DNA of 64,000 nucleotides from contig NZ_AJYK02000008.1 in the NCBI RefSeq assembly GCF_000286955.2, positions 101,991-165,990 on the forward strand. The letters run 5' to 3'. Numbering within the stretch: the first letter of the stretch is position 1; the number at the start of each line of letters is the position of its first letter. Below are positions 8,206 through 17,377 of this stretch, one piece after another. The DNA is from Vibrio rumoiensis 1S-45 (GTDB lineage Bacteria; Pseudomonadota; Gammaproteobacteria; Enterobacterales; Vibrionaceae). The notes under the pieces were generated by a model, which saw only the letters and a list, made by a program, of their open reading frames with translations, was not told where the DNA came from and did not search any database. Made by a program: the position numbers and the translations under genes.

Positions 8206-8875
8206 TGGTAGGCAGATAAAGATCAAACATAAACCAATGTTAGGGTTTACCTTAATTGAGGTTTTAGTGGCGATTATGGTGTTTGCCAGTTTAAGCATTG
8301 CAGCCTACCAAGTAGTAAACCAAGTTCAGCGCAGTAATCAAATGTCTTCAGAGAAGACGGAAAGGTTACAAGAAATACAGCGCGCCATGATTATTATGGA
8401 CAGTGATTTTCGCCAAATGGCCGCAAGAAGGTTTCGCGTAAATGGTGAAGAGGCAAGTAACAATTATCTTTTTGAAGAGCAATATTTGCTCGATTCAGAG
8501 TCCAATGGAATTCTTTTCACTCGTTTAGGTTGGCTAAACCCACAGCAATCTTTCCCAAGAGGAGAGATAGTCAAGGTGGGATATCGCACCATACAAGGTA
8601 ATTTAGAGCGAGTGTGGTGGCGTTATCCCGATAGCCCTGCAGGTCAAGAGCCTTTATACAAAACCATATTGACTCAAGTGGAAGATGTGAGCTTTCGTTT
8701 TTATGATAATGGTGCGTGGCAAGATGAATGGCAAACCGCTTCGCAACTGCCTAAAGCGGTTGAAGTGTCTCTTACGCTAAAGGATTACGGTAAATTAACA
8801 CGGATATATTTAACACCGGGTGGCAAAGCGCCGAGTTCCGCGAGTGATTCGAGTGATGATGGTGATAGTCAATGA
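8192..8875 (+). CDS. gspJ: Type II secretion system minor pseudopilin GspJ (EpsJ)
   Basis: This is a 227-aa minor pseudopilin. The leader ends at KPMLG^FTLIEVLVAIMVF, giving a class III prepilin signal with Glu at mature position 5, followed by the GspJ beta domain. The Ser/Asp-rich C-terminus (SSASDSSDDGDSQ) is low complexity. The ATG at 8192 has GGTGAGA just upstream. An in-frame Met one residue before the LGFTL motif would leave too short a leader. The stop overlaps the gspK start (ATGA). Confidence 0.94.
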   Translation: MLNRSGRQIKIKHKPMLGFTLIEVLVAIMVFASLSIAAYQVVNQVQRSNQMSSEKTERLQEIQRAMIIMDSDFRQMAARRFRVNGEEASNNYLFEEQYLLDSESNGILFTRLGWLNPQQSFPRGEIVKVGYRTIQGNLERVWWRYPDSPAGQEPLYKTILTQVEDVSFRFYDNGAWQDEWQTASQLPKAVEVSLTLKDYGKLTRIYLTPGGKAPSSASDSSDDGDSQ

Positions 8876-9930
8876 CGCCAACCAAGGTAAATAAACAGTA
8901 TTGCTTACAGCGTCGGCCATCACGGCAGAAAGGGGTTGCGTTGATCTTTGTATTAATGCTGGTGGGGGTGTTGGTGGGTATTGCCGCCACTATGACAGAA
9001 AGAATGTCGACTCAGTTCTATCGAGCCAGTAATTTGTTACATCATCAACAAGCTTATTGGTATGGCGTAGGGGTAGAAGCTTTAGCTCAAGTGGCGATAG
9101 AAGAAACTTACAAAGAAAACGATGACAACATTAATTTAAGCCAAGCGTGGGCATTGCAAGGGACCAACTATCCTTTAGATAATGGTGAAGCCGTTGGCAG
9201 TATTTATGACAAACAAGCTTGCTTTAATGTGAATGCGTTGACCGGATTACCCAATACCAATAATAACGGTCAGAGGCCTTATTTATTGAAAGTCTTGGCG
9301 TATATGTTACAAGAAGAAGGCATCGATAATTATCAAGCAGAAGTGATTGCCGATTCGATCAAAGAATATGTGGATAGCGATGAACAAGTAACCACACAAA
9401 GTGGCGTAGAAAGCGCGACCTATGAAGGTTTTAAACCGCCTTATGATGCGCCCAATACTATGATTGCTGATGCCTCAGAGCTTCGGGCGGTAAATCAAGT
9501 TACGGGCCCTGCAATGAAGGTGTTAAATAACGTTGCTTGCGCCATTCCGTCGGCGGATTTATTGATTAATGTGAATACGCTTGAACCACGTCAGGCTTTA
9601 TTGCTGGCGGGCTTATTTCAACCGGCATTAAGTTTAAATGATGCGGAAAAATTATTGGAAAATCGTCCGAGAGATGGTTGGAAAGATGTGGATACGTTTT
9701 TGAATGAATCTGAAATTAGCGGTATTTCACCCGATATTAAAGCGCAAGCCAGTCCATTTTTAGCAGTAACCAGTCAATACTTTGAGCTGGATGCACAAGT
9801 AAAAGTAGAAGATTCAAGAGTCAGGCTACGTAGCCTAATATACAGTTCAGATAATAAAACGACCGAAATCATACGTCGTCGCTTCGGAGGGATCAGTGAA
9901 CGAGTTTCTGACAATAAAGCTGAGCAGTAA
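8872..9930 (+). CDS. gspK: Type II secretion system minor pseudopilin GspK (EpsK)
   Basis: GspK is the large pseudopilin that caps the pseudopilus tip. The 352-aa protein has a basic leader ending QKG^VALIFVLMLVGVLVGIAA. It lacks Glu at mature position 5, which is characteristic of GspK. The large alpha domain (about 110-290, with TGLPNTNNNG and LINVNTLEP) is present. It starts in an ATGA overlap with gspJ, and its end overlaps gspL by 35 bases. Confidence 0.95.
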   Translation: MTPTKVNKQYCLQRRPSRQKGVALIFVLMLVGVLVGIAATMTERMSTQFYRASNLLHHQQAYWYGVGVEALAQVAIEETYKENDDNINLSQAWALQGTNYPLDNGEAVGSIYDKQACFNVNALTGLPNTNNNGQRPYLLKVLAYMLQEEGIDNYQAEVIADSIKEYVDSDEQVTTQSGVESATYEGFKPPYDAPNTMIADASELRAVNQVTGPAMKVLNNVACAIPSADLLINVNTLEPRQALLLAGLFQPALSLNDAEKLLENRPRDGWKDVDTFLNESEISGISPDIKAQASPFLAVTSQYFELDAQVKVEDSRVRLRSLIYSSDNKTTEIIRRRFGGISERVSDNKAEQ

Positions 9931-11293
9931 TCCAAGTGATTCGATACCTTGGTTAGTCTGGTCGAGTAACCTTAAAGACGTTATCGCATCAGGTGAGCTA
10001 GTTAATCGCGATCATTTAGATGAATTGGCTTCTTATAGCCAACAACGAATGGTGATTGGCTTATTGCCAAGTAGTGATGTGCTATTGACACACATCACCA
10101 TTCCTTCAGGTGCCAGTCGTCAATTGAATGCAATGTTGCCCTTTTTACTGGAGGATGAGCTCACTCAAGACATTGATCGCATGCACTTCACTGTATTAAA
10201 AAAGCAAGGCGATCAAGCCACGATTGCTACCATTGAACGAGAACGCCTCGCGCAATGGGTCGATGCATTTAAAGAAGTGGGCATTGAGCTGAAAAAAGTA
10301 CTGCCAGATTGTTTGGCATTACCACAACTTGAAGGGCAGGTGAGCGCGCTGCATTGCGATGACCAATGGCTATTTCGCCAAGGTGAAGTAAAAGGTGCTG
10401 CAGTTGATGACGCATGGCTTGAACTCTTTTTGCAATCAGGTTGGCTCGCGCCGGATGGTGACGCTCTGCGTTTTGAAGATGTGCTTAATGACAATCTCGA
10501 GCTTGCAGAAAGTGAACCGACGAGCGATGAAGATGCTTTGGTTCAGCGCTTACAAGCGCAGTCTGACAGTGAAGAAAAAAAGGTACCCGTTAAGAAAGAG
10601 GTGCGCCCACAAGCGATGCCTTCTGATGTCGATGAGTCGGCGATTAGCATTTGTAGCTATAGCGATTTACCTGTAAATCACGAGCAATTGCCGGGGCTGT
10701 GGACGCTTGCCGAAAAAGAAATGATGATGGTGACCTTATCGCAAGGAGCGATCACCTCAAAAGCTAACTTGCTCAGTGGTTCGTTTAAAGCGCAAGCTTC
10801 GTGGTTTAAACATTGGCGAGTGTGGCAAAAAGTAGCGATTGCAGCATGTGTCTTGGTAGTGGTGCTACTTATCCAGAAAACCATCGTGGTGCAACAACTG
10901 GAAGCGCAATCCCAAGCTTATCATGCAGAAAGTGAGCGTATCTTCCGCTCGGTATTTCCTGATAAAAAGCGGATCCCGACGGTGAGTTATCTAAAGCGTT
11001 CGATGCAAGATGAAGAAAATGCATTATCTGGCGCTAGTGGTGATACGGTGTCTGTTCTCGGTTGGATGGCAAAATTACCAGAGTCGCTACAAGCGGTGAA
11101 ATCGGTGACCATTCATAGCCTTCAGTTTGATGCTGCCCGCAGTGAGATCCGTATTAATGCGCAAAGCAATGATTTCCAATCGTTTGAACAATTGCGGACT
11201 GAATTGGCGAAAGAGTTTTCTGTCGATCAAGGGCAGTTGAATAAAAATGGTGATGTCGTACAAGGGACTTATGTCATTAGGAGCAAGGCATGA
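9896..11293 (+). CDS. gspL: Type II secretion system platform protein GspL (EpsL)
   Basis: GspL recruits the GspE ATPase to the membrane. The 465-aa protein has a large cytoplasmic actin-like N-terminal domain (about 1-255), one membrane segment (about 313-331, VAIAACVLVVVLLIQKTIVV) and a periplasmic ferredoxin-like domain (about 380-465). The start is GTG at 9896, supported by CGGAGGGA at 9885-9892. The stop overlaps the gspM start. If the gspE frameshift is real, the GspE N-terminal domain that docks here is made as a separate fragment. Confidence 0.94.
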   Translation: MNEFLTIKLSSNPSDSIPWLVWSSNLKDVIASGELVNRDHLDELASYSQQRMVIGLLPSSDVLLTHITIPSGASRQLNAMLPFLLEDELTQDIDRMHFTVLKKQGDQATIATIERERLAQWVDAFKEVGIELKKVLPDCLALPQLEGQVSALHCDDQWLFRQGEVKGAAVDDAWLELFLQSGWLAPDGDALRFEDVLNDNLELAESEPTSDEDALVQRLQAQSDSEEKKVPVKKEVRPQAMPSDVDESAISICSYSDLPVNHEQLPGLWTLAEKEMMMVTLSQGAITSKANLLSGSFKAQASWFKHWRVWQKVAIAACVLVVVLLIQKTIVVQQLEAQSQAYHAESERIFRSVFPDKKRIPTVSYLKRSMQDEENALSGASGDTVSVLGWMAKLPESLQAVKSVTIHSLQFDAARSEIRINAQSNDFQSFEQLRTELAKEFSVDQGQLNKNGDVVQGTYVIRSKA

Positions 11294-11799
11294 ATGAAAA
11301 AATTGCCGCATTAATGGCACCAGTCAATAATTGGTGGCAAGGCATTTCAACCCGAGAGCGCCGTTTGGTGATCGCTGGGTTAAGTTTATTTATTATTGGC
11401 TTTGTTTATTGGGGGATATTTCAACCGTTATCCGACCGTACTGAACAAGCACAAATACGCTTAAACACTGAAAAGCAACTACTGCAATGGGTAACCAGTT
11501 CGGCTGACAACATTGTGAGTTTACGTGCACAAAGTGGTGTTCGTGGCTCACAACGAAATATGCCGATTAACCAAGTGGTATCATCGACTGCTTCGCGTTT
11601 TGATATTGAATTGATTCGTATGCAGCCAAGAGATGACATGCTGCAAGTTTGGGTGCAACCATTACCTTTTAATACATTAATTAATTGGTTGGCAGAATTA
11701 CGAGATAAGTATGGATTACAAGTGTTGTTTTTAGATGTGAATCGTACGGATAAGCAAGGTGTTGTCGAAGTCAATCGACTGCAATTTCAACGAGGGTAA
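11290..11799 (+). CDS. gspM: Type II secretion system platform protein GspM (EpsM)
   Basis: GspM is the bitopic partner that stabilises GspL. The 169-aa protein has a short cytoplasmic N-terminus, one membrane segment (about 26-46, LVIAGLSLFIIGFVYWGIFQ) and a periplasmic ferredoxin-like domain. It starts in an ATGA overlap with gspL. The N-terminal MNEKIAALMAPVNNWWQGIS resembles other Vibrio EpsM proteins. Confidence 0.94.
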   Translation: MNEKIAALMAPVNNWWQGISTRERRLVIAGLSLFIIGFVYWGIFQPLSDRTEQAQIRLNTEKQLLQWVTSSADNIVSLRAQSGVRGSQRNMPINQVVSSTASRFDIELIRMQPRDDMLQVWVQPLPFNTLINWLAELRDKYGLQVLFLDVNRTDKQGVVEVNRLQFQRG

Positions 11800-11803
11800 T
11801 GGC

Positions 11804-12562
11804 GTGAAAGGAAAACTGTGGTATGTCATTATTTTCGTGTTCGCCTTACTGGTCAGCCTGATCGCTAACATTCCTGCTGCTTGGGTCTATACTCATGTAC
11901 CTAAGCAAAGAGGGGTTGATGTACAAGGTATCAGTGGGACCATTTGGAATGGCAGCGTTCAACAATTAACGGCAGAACGCCGCTCACTTGGCGCAGTATA
12001 TTGGTCATTTCGACCAAGCCAGTTGTTTATGGGTAAAGCGGAATACAAAATTCGTTTTGGTCAAGGCAGCGCGATTAAGCTCAATGGTAAAGGCGATGTT
12101 GGTGTTGGTTTTTCTGGTTTATATGCCAAAAATACCGTGGTCTCTTTACCTGTTAGCGAGTTAGTTAAGTTTGTTCCTATGCAAGTGCCGGTAGAATTAA
12201 AAGGTCAATTAGAAGTGTCATTAAACGACATTCAGTATTCTGAACCTTGGTGTAAGCAAGCAGCGGGGAGTGTGGCATGGACGGGGGCTCAAATAGCTTC
12301 TCCAATTGGACAATTAGAGCCAGGCCCAGTGATTGCTGATTTAACCTGTAAAGATCATATTGTTGATTTAGCAGGCAAGCAAAATAACCAACAAGTGAGC
12401 AGCGACTTTAAAGTGAACCTAAATGCTCAATCGCGCTATAAGTTAGAAGCGTGGTTTAAACCTGGTACACAATTTCCATCATCGATGTCTAAGCAGTTAA
12501 CTTGGTTGGGCAATCCCGATGGGCAAGGGCGTTATCAGTTTACGTTTGCCGGTAAGTTATAA
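11804..12562 (+). CDS. gspN: Type II secretion system protein GspN (EpsN)
   Basis: The 252-aa protein has an N-terminal membrane anchor (MKGKLWYVIIFVFALLVSLI) and a periplasmic part (GISGTIWNGSVQQL) typical of GspN. The GTG at 11804 was chosen because GAGGG (11792-11796) precedes it and the length then matches Vibrio EpsN; the frame stays open upstream to a GTG at 11759 inside gspM. GspN is dispensable in several type II systems and its exact role is not settled. It is the last gene of the operon. Pairs of paralogous cysteines (WCKQAAG, DLTCKD) may form a disulfide. Confidence 0.92.
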   Translation: MKGKLWYVIIFVFALLVSLIANIPAAWVYTHVPKQRGVDVQGISGTIWNGSVQQLTAERRSLGAVYWSFRPSQLFMGKAEYKIRFGQGSAIKLNGKGDVGVGFSGLYAKNTVVSLPVSELVKFVPMQVPVELKGQLEVSLNDIQYSEPWCKQAAGSVAWTGAQIASPIGQLEPGPVIADLTCKDHIVDLAGKQNNQQVSSDFKVNLNAQSRYKLEAWFKPGTQFPSSMSKQLTWLGNPDGQGRYQFTFAGKL

Positions 12563-12612
12563 ATAACAAATAGGATGGGGATAGTTCACCTATTTGTCTA
12601 AGGAGAAACGAG

Positions 12613-13167
12613 ATGGCAAAGCACAAGCATCCTGAAATTTTATCTAAGTCCGTGGTGGCGCAATCTCGTTTATTTGCGATTGAATCTCTTGAGCTTCGTT
12701 TCTCGAATGGTGAAGAACGCACTTATGAACGAATGAAACCCAGCCATCGTGGTGGCGTCATGATCGTGCCTGTTACAGCGGAAGGGGATTTATTGCTGAT
12801 CCGTGAGTATGCGGCGGGTACAGAACGTTATGAGTTAGGTTTTCCTAAAGGCTTGATCGATCCAGGTGAAACGCCAGAGCAGGCGGCAAACCGAGAGTTG
12901 AAAGAGGAAATTGGCATGGGAGCGGATAAGCTGTTACCTCTCAAGCAAGTGGTATTGGCACCATCGTATTTTTCAAGCCAGATGACATTGTTTTTAGGGC
13001 AAGGTCTATACCCAGAGCGTCTTGAAGGGGATGAGCCGGAAGAATTAGAAGTGGTGAAATGGCCGCTTAATCAAGCCGAAGAATTACTGACTCATTTAGA
13101 TTTTTGCGAAGCTCGCAGTATTACGGCATTGATGTTTGCACTACGCGCTTTAGCTGAGGAAAGGTAA
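12613..13167 (+). CDS. nudE: ADP compounds hydrolase NudE
   Basis: This is a 184-aa Nudix hydrolase that splits ADP-ribose, Ap3A and NADH into AMP and a second phosphate product. The Nudix box reads GLIDPGETPEQAANRELKEE and continues with IG, satisfying the Gx5Ex7REUXEEXGU pattern that binds the metal. Length matches E. coli NudE (186 aa). AAGGAG precedes the ATG. It lies 50 bases after gspN and 2 bases before cysQ, so it is in an operon with cysQ and may share gsp transcription. Confidence 0.93.
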   Translation: MAKHKHPEILSKSVVAQSRLFAIESLELRFSNGEERTYERMKPSHRGGVMIVPVTAEGDLLLIREYAAGTERYELGFPKGLIDPGETPEQAANRELKEEIGMGADKLLPLKQVVLAPSYFSSQMTLFLGQGLYPERLEGDEPEELEVVKWPLNQAEELLTHLDFCEARSITALMFALRALAEER

Positions 13168-13169
13168 AT

Positions 13170-14003
13170 ATGTCATCATCTAGCGATTTATCTCACTTAT
13201 TACCCGATGTGATTGGTATTGCTCGCACAGCAGGACAACGCATTCTTGAGATTTACCATAATAAAGAATACCAATCTTTTGTAAAAGAAGACGACACTCC
13301 TGTTACCACTGCCGACTTGACCGCGCATAAAATTATTATGCAAAGCTTGGCCGAGTTAACACCCGATATTCCTATTTTGTCGGAAGAAGATGCCGATATC
13401 AGTTTAAAGAAACGCTCGAAGTGGGATCGCTATTGGTTAGTTGATCCTCTTGATGGCACGCAAGAGTTCATTGCTCGTAGTGGTGATTTTGCCACTGTCA
13501 TTGCTTTGATTGAGAATAATCATCCGGTGATGGGCGTGGTATACGCGCCAGTTTCGGGGGTGACTTACTTTGCTTATCAAGGAAAAGGGGCTTGGAAAAT
13601 TCCTGAAATGGATGACAGCATTCGCATTCATTCTCATAAGCATGAGAGCCCAGAGCAGTCGATCGCGATTGCCATTAGTCGCCGCCAAAACATCAATCGA
13701 ATCACGGACAACCTATCACCTGCGCGTAATTATGAGCTGGTGCCATTAGGGTCTGCCGCGTTAAAAGCCTGTTTAGTGGCAGAAGGTGCCGTCGATTGTT
13801 ATATCCGCTTAGGTCCAACGGGAGAGTGGGATACTGCGGCAACACAATGCATCGTTGAAGAGGCTGGTGGACGGATCTTGAGTACCAAGTTAGAGCCTTT
13901 GTCTTACAACGAGCGAGATACTTTAGAAAACCCGAACTTTATTGTATTGGGCGATGAAAGTATCGGCTGGGATAGTATTTTAACGGGTAATTTAGAACGT
14001 TAG
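13170..14003 (+). CDS. cysQ: 3'(2'),5'-bisphosphate nucleotidase CysQ
   Basis: The 277-aa enzyme converts PAP to AMP and phosphate, clearing the by-product of sulfate assimilation. It belongs to the lithium-sensitive inositol monophosphatase superfamily. Visible metal-site motifs are ILSEED (about residue 71), DPLDGTQEF (about 91-99) and GEWDTAA (about 214-220). It follows nudE with a 2-base gap; both enzymes degrade adenine nucleotide by-products. A strong terminator follows. Confidence 0.93.
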   Translation: MSSSSDLSHLLPDVIGIARTAGQRILEIYHNKEYQSFVKEDDTPVTTADLTAHKIIMQSLAELTPDIPILSEEDADISLKKRSKWDRYWLVDPLDGTQEFIARSGDFATVIALIENNHPVMGVVYAPVSGVTYFAYQGKGAWKIPEMDDSIRIHSHKHESPEQSIAIAISRRQNINRITDNLSPARNYELVPLGSAALKACLVAEGAVDCYIRLGPTGEWDTAATQCIVEEAGGRILSTKLEPLSYNERDTLENPNFIVLGDESIGWDSILTGNLER

Positions 14004-14046
14004 TTATCCGCAGTTCAAATGAAATATTCGGTTATTGTTTTATCAA

Positions 14047-14100
14047 AGGCTCACTTCAAACCCTTTCACGATGTTGGGGGGATGGAAGTGAGCCTTTTTG
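14047..14100 (+). terminator. Rho-independent terminator after cysQ
   Basis: AGGCTCACTTC (14047-14057) and GAAGTGAGCCT (14085-14095) form a perfect 11-bp stem, and T residues follow the right arm. It stands between convergent cysQ and nfuA. The A-rich flank at the left arm is short, so the main direction is cysQ. Confidence 0.85.
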
Positions 14101-14115
14101 TTTTGTGGTTATTAT

Positions 14116-14703
14116 TTACATATAAGAGTGATCACCTGATTCATGATCAGTGGAGTCACGAACCGCGGTTAACTCACCTGGGAATTGTTCAATAAGTTGT
14201 TTTTCGATGCCTTCTTTTAAGGTCACATCTACCATAGAACAACCGTTACAACCACCGCCGAATTGGACTAACGCGACACCAGAGTCAGAAATACTGATCA
14301 GGCTAACGTTGCCGCCGTGGCTGGCCAATTGAGGGTTCACTTGAGTTTGAATGGCGTATTCAACACGCGCCATTAATGGAGCATCATCATCTAGTTTGCG
14401 CATTTTCGCATTCGGCGCTTTTAGTGTGAGCTGAGAACCCATTTTATCGGTCACGTAATCAATTTCCGCTTCTTCTAAGAAAGGCAGGCTGATTTCATCA
14501 ATGTAAGCATTAAAGCCTTCAAAGTTCAGAACGGTATCGGAAGCTTCAACAGCTTCTGGTGGGCAATAAGATACGCCACACTCAGCACTTGGTGTTCCTG
14601 GATTCACCACGAAAACACGGATGTGCGTTTCATTGGTTTGTTGCTCGAGTAATTTAGCAAAGTGCGATTGAGCACTTTCTGTAATAGTAATTGTATCTGA
14701 CAC
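14116..14703 (-). CDS. nfuA: Fe-S biogenesis protein NfuA
   Basis: NfuA carries and delivers [4Fe-4S] clusters to target enzymes, mainly under oxidative or iron stress. The 195-aa protein has a degenerate A-type N-terminal domain (about 1-100) and a C-terminal Nfu domain (about 108-195) with the cluster-binding CNGC motif in [15 protein letters not shown]. Length agrees with E. coli NfuA (191 aa). It lies on the minus strand downstream of comF. Confidence 0.95.
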   Translation of the reverse strand: MSDTITITESAQSHFAKLLEQQTNETHIRVFVVNPGTPSAECGVSYCPPEAVEASDTVLNFEGFNAYIDEISLPFLEEAEIDYVTDKMGSQLTLKAPNAKMRKLDDDAPLMARVEYAIQTQVNPQLASHGGNVSLISISDSGVALVQFGGGCNGCSMVDVTLKEGIEKQLIEQFPGELTAVRDSTDHESGDHSYM

Positions 14704-14825
14704 GACTAATACCTGACTATTTTAGTGGGCTTTTAGGGCATTTTACTCCTCTTATCGTATGAATCCAGACCAATTTGCCGTTAATGAGCAGAAAGTTGAA
14801 TTTAGAGGGCTATTTTTACGTTTCA

Positions 14826-15548
14826 TCACTTAGGTTCAGGCGTTCGAGCAAGGCAATACACATCGATAGTTTCGACACCGCAACGACGTAGCGCTTTGCA
14901 TAGTGGGTGTAAGGTGCTTCCGGTGGTGACAACATCATCTATTAAAGCAATATGCTTGCTAAGTGGTACTTGGCGCAACTCGAAAGCATGACGAACATTG
15001 CGCGTACGTTCTTTTTTATTTAAGCCTTTTTGCTGCACGGTGGCTTGTGTGCGGCGAAATGCTTGATGATTAACCGAACAATTGACACCTTGTTTCTGCC
15101 ACTGCTTGGCTAAGTGATGGGCGAGCTCTTCGCTTTGATTAAAGTTCCGGGTGAGTAATCGCCGCCAGTGCAAAGGCACTGGAATGAGTTCTGGTGCAGG
15201 AGATTCAATCAAAGGGGAAAGGAGCGCGCTAAGGTCAGCCGCTAGCCAGAATTGCTTTTGGTATTTTAAGGCTTGAATGTATTGCTTAAGTGGCGCTTGG
15301 TAATCGGTAATGCAATAGAGTTTATCCCATAAAGGAGGATGAGCTAAACACTGGCCGCATTGTGGCACTGGGGTGAGTGTTGGTAGACCGCAACGCTGAC
15401 AGCGAGAAGAGGTGTGTTTTAAGCGATCAACACACGATGCGCACCATAAATGAAAAGCGTTATTTTGAGTTACGTCGTGCTTGATGGTGATCCGGCATAA
15501 GTGGCATTGTCGTGGTAGCCATTGTTTGAGTTTGTCGAGTACATTCAT
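14826..15548 (-). CDS. comF: ComF family phosphoribosyltransferase-like protein
   Basis: The 240-aa protein has an N-terminal zinc-ribbon-like region (CHLC, CASC, CQRCGLP, CGQC; residues about 16-70) and a C-terminal type I phosphoribosyltransferase fold with the PRPP loop VALIDDVVTTGSTL. Homologues (ComF/GntX/YhgH) take part in DNA uptake during natural competence and in use of DNA as nutrient in proteobacteria; the enzymatic reaction is not established. It diverges from bioH, the same arrangement as in other Vibrio. Confidence 0.9.
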   Translation of the reverse strand: MNVLDKLKQWLPRQCHLCRITIKHDVTQNNAFHLWCASCVDRLKHTSSRCQRCGLPTLTPVPQCGQCLAHPPLWDKLYCITDYQAPLKQYIQALKYQKQFWLAADLSALLSPLIESPAPELIPVPLHWRRLLTRNFNQSEELAHHLAKQWQKQGVNCSVNHQAFRRTQATVQQKGLNKKERTRNVRHAFELRQVPLSKHIALIDDVVTTGSTLHPLCKALRRCGVETIDVYCLARTPEPK

Positions 15549-15676
15549 AGTGAGTGAACCTGAGGTTAATAAAGTTAACTAAGAACGGTGTCGTGATATT
15601 TTGATTACTGCCGAGTTAGTTGGGTATAATCATGCCCAAGAGCGACTCTCACTGGGTATGAATTTAGTAGGAAAGG

Positions 15677-16447
15677 ATGATGACAACACTGCATTGGCAA
15701 TCACAGGGCGAAGGACAAGACATCGTATTGATTCACGGCTGGGGAATGAATGGCGCAGTTTGGCAACCAACCATTGATGCCTTGTCGGTTAAATTTCGTG
15801 TGCACAGTGTCGATTTACCCGGTTATGGGTTAAGTCATGCGCAATCGGCGATTGATTTAGATGATATCTGCCAACAGGTATTGGCGCAGGCTCCGAAAAG
15901 TGCCGTGTATCTTGGTTGGTCGCTCGGTGGTTTAGTGGCAACCAATATTGCAGTTAAGCACCCAGAGCGTGTTGCAAAGTTAATTACGGTTGCCAGTTCC
16001 CCTAAATTTGCAGCAGAAAAAGGATGGCGTGGCATTATGCCAAAAGTGCTCACCGACTTTACTGAGCAATTAACCAATAATTTTAAGCTGACAATTGAAG
16101 GCTTTATGATGCTGCAAGCTTTAGGTAGCCCTTCTGCTCGCCATGATGTCAAAGCGATTAAAAAGCAGGTGTTTTCACGCCCAATGCCAGATCCAGAAGC
16201 GTTAAAAATCGGTTTGGACATTTTATCGCAAGTGGATTTGCGTCCTGCTTTGTCTGATATTCAAATGCCAATGCTGCGTTTATATGGTCGTTTGGATGGG
16301 TTGGTGCCAAATAAAATTGCCGATGCCGTATCGACATACGCCCCGAGTAGTGAATGCTATGTGTTTCAATCTTCGTCTCATGCCCCGTTTATGACAGAGC
16401 ATGAATTGTTTTGTGAAAAAGTGGAAAGCTTTGTTGCAAACAGGTAA
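15677..16447 (+). CDS. bioH: Pimeloyl-[acyl-carrier protein] methyl ester esterase BioH
   Basis: BioH removes the methyl group from pimeloyl-ACP methyl ester, ending the BioC-BioH route to the pimelate chain of biotin. The 256-aa alpha/beta hydrolase has an oxyanion segment HGWGMNGAVW, the nucleophile elbow GWSLGG (Ser near residue 83), an Asp in YGRLDGLVP and the catalytic His in SSSHAPF. Two consecutive ATGs (15677, 15680) follow AGGAAAGG; the first is given here, but the second has better spacing. Confidence 0.93.
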   Translation: MMTTLHWQSQGEGQDIVLIHGWGMNGAVWQPTIDALSVKFRVHSVDLPGYGLSHAQSAIDLDDICQQVLAQAPKSAVYLGWSLGGLVATNIAVKHPERVAKLITVASSPKFAAEKGWRGIMPKVLTDFTEQLTNNFKLTIEGFMMLQALGSPSARHDVKAIKKQVFSRPMPDPEALKIGLDILSQVDLRPALSDIQMPMLRLYGRLDGLVPNKIADAVSTYAPSSECYVFQSSSHAPFMTEHELFCEKVESFVANR

Positions 16448-16500
16448 GGCCCAGATAAAGGGAAGCCCGCTCCCGCTATCTAAGTTTCGAGTGTGCTTCT

Positions 16501-17262
16501 TCAAACCATCTCTAATTTAATCTCTAACGACTTAATGATGTCGTTGATTTCCTTTGGTGGGGTTTGATTGGTCACGATCAAATCAATATCTTCGATTTTA
16601 CCTAAGTTGACCATGGCATTGCGGCCAAACTTGGAGTGATCGACCGGTAAGAATACTGCGCGACTATTTTCAATAATGGCGCGTTTGACACGCACTTCGT
16701 GATAATCAAAATCGAGTAATGAACCATCAAAATCGATACCACTGATCCCTAAAATACCGAAATCTAAGCGAAATTGAGAGATGAAATCTAAAGTCGCTTC
16801 ACCGGTAACGCCACCATCTCGGTTTCGTACTTCACCACCCGCGAGGATCACCTTGAAATCGGGCTTGGTCATTAAAATAATTGCCGCATTAATATTATTG
16901 GTCACAATGCGAAGTTGCTGGTGGTGATCCAGTAAGGCTTTCGCGACGGCTTCCGGTGTCGTGCCTATGTCTATAAATAGGGTTGAGCCATCAGGAATGT
17001 GTTTGACTAAGGCTTGAGCGATGCGATTTTTTTCATGTTGGTTCATGACTTTTCGATCACTATAAGGCGAGTTTTCAGCGCTGTTGGCTAAGGTGGCTCC
17101 ACCATGGTTACGGCGGATTTTATTGGCATCGGCCAGCTCATTTAAATCACGTCGAATGGTTTGCGGGCTGACTTCGAACATCGCAACTAAATCATCGGTA
17201 CTGACATAGCCCTGATCCTTAACCAGCTCAATGATTTTTTCATGCCTTTCACTCGCTCTCAC
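16501..17262 (-). CDS. glpR: Glycerol-3-phosphate regulon repressor GlpR
   Basis: GlpR is a 253-aa DeoR-family repressor that releases DNA on binding glycerol-3-phosphate. The N-terminal winged helix (about 1-57, VSPQTIRRDLNELADANKIRRNHGG) and the C-terminal sugar-phosphate sensor domain (FIDIGTTPEAVAKALL, GEATLDFISQFRLDFGILGISGID) are close to E. coli GlpR. The start is GTG at 17262, with AGGAA ten bases upstream. It sits 115 bases downstream of glpD on the same strand, within the regulon it should control. Confidence 0.95.
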   Translation of the reverse strand: MRASERHEKIIELVKDQGYVSTDDLVAMFEVSPQTIRRDLNELADANKIRRNHGGATLANSAENSPYSDRKVMNQHEKNRIAQALVKHIPDGSTLFIDIGTTPEAVAKALLDHHQQLRIVTNNINAAIILMTKPDFKVILAGGEVRNRDGGVTGEATLDFISQFRLDFGILGISGIDFDGSLLDFDYHEVRVKRAIIENSRAVFLPVDHSKFGRNAMVNLGKIEDIDLIVTNQTPPKEINDIIKSLEIKLEMV

Positions 17263-17377
17263 GCTATTTCCTTATATCTGATGGCTTTTAAAAGTGCCAA
17301 GCAGTGTACGTGATAAGCAGAATGAAAGGCAATTTATCACTATTTAATTCACTCAAATAATGCTCAAAACGTTAAAC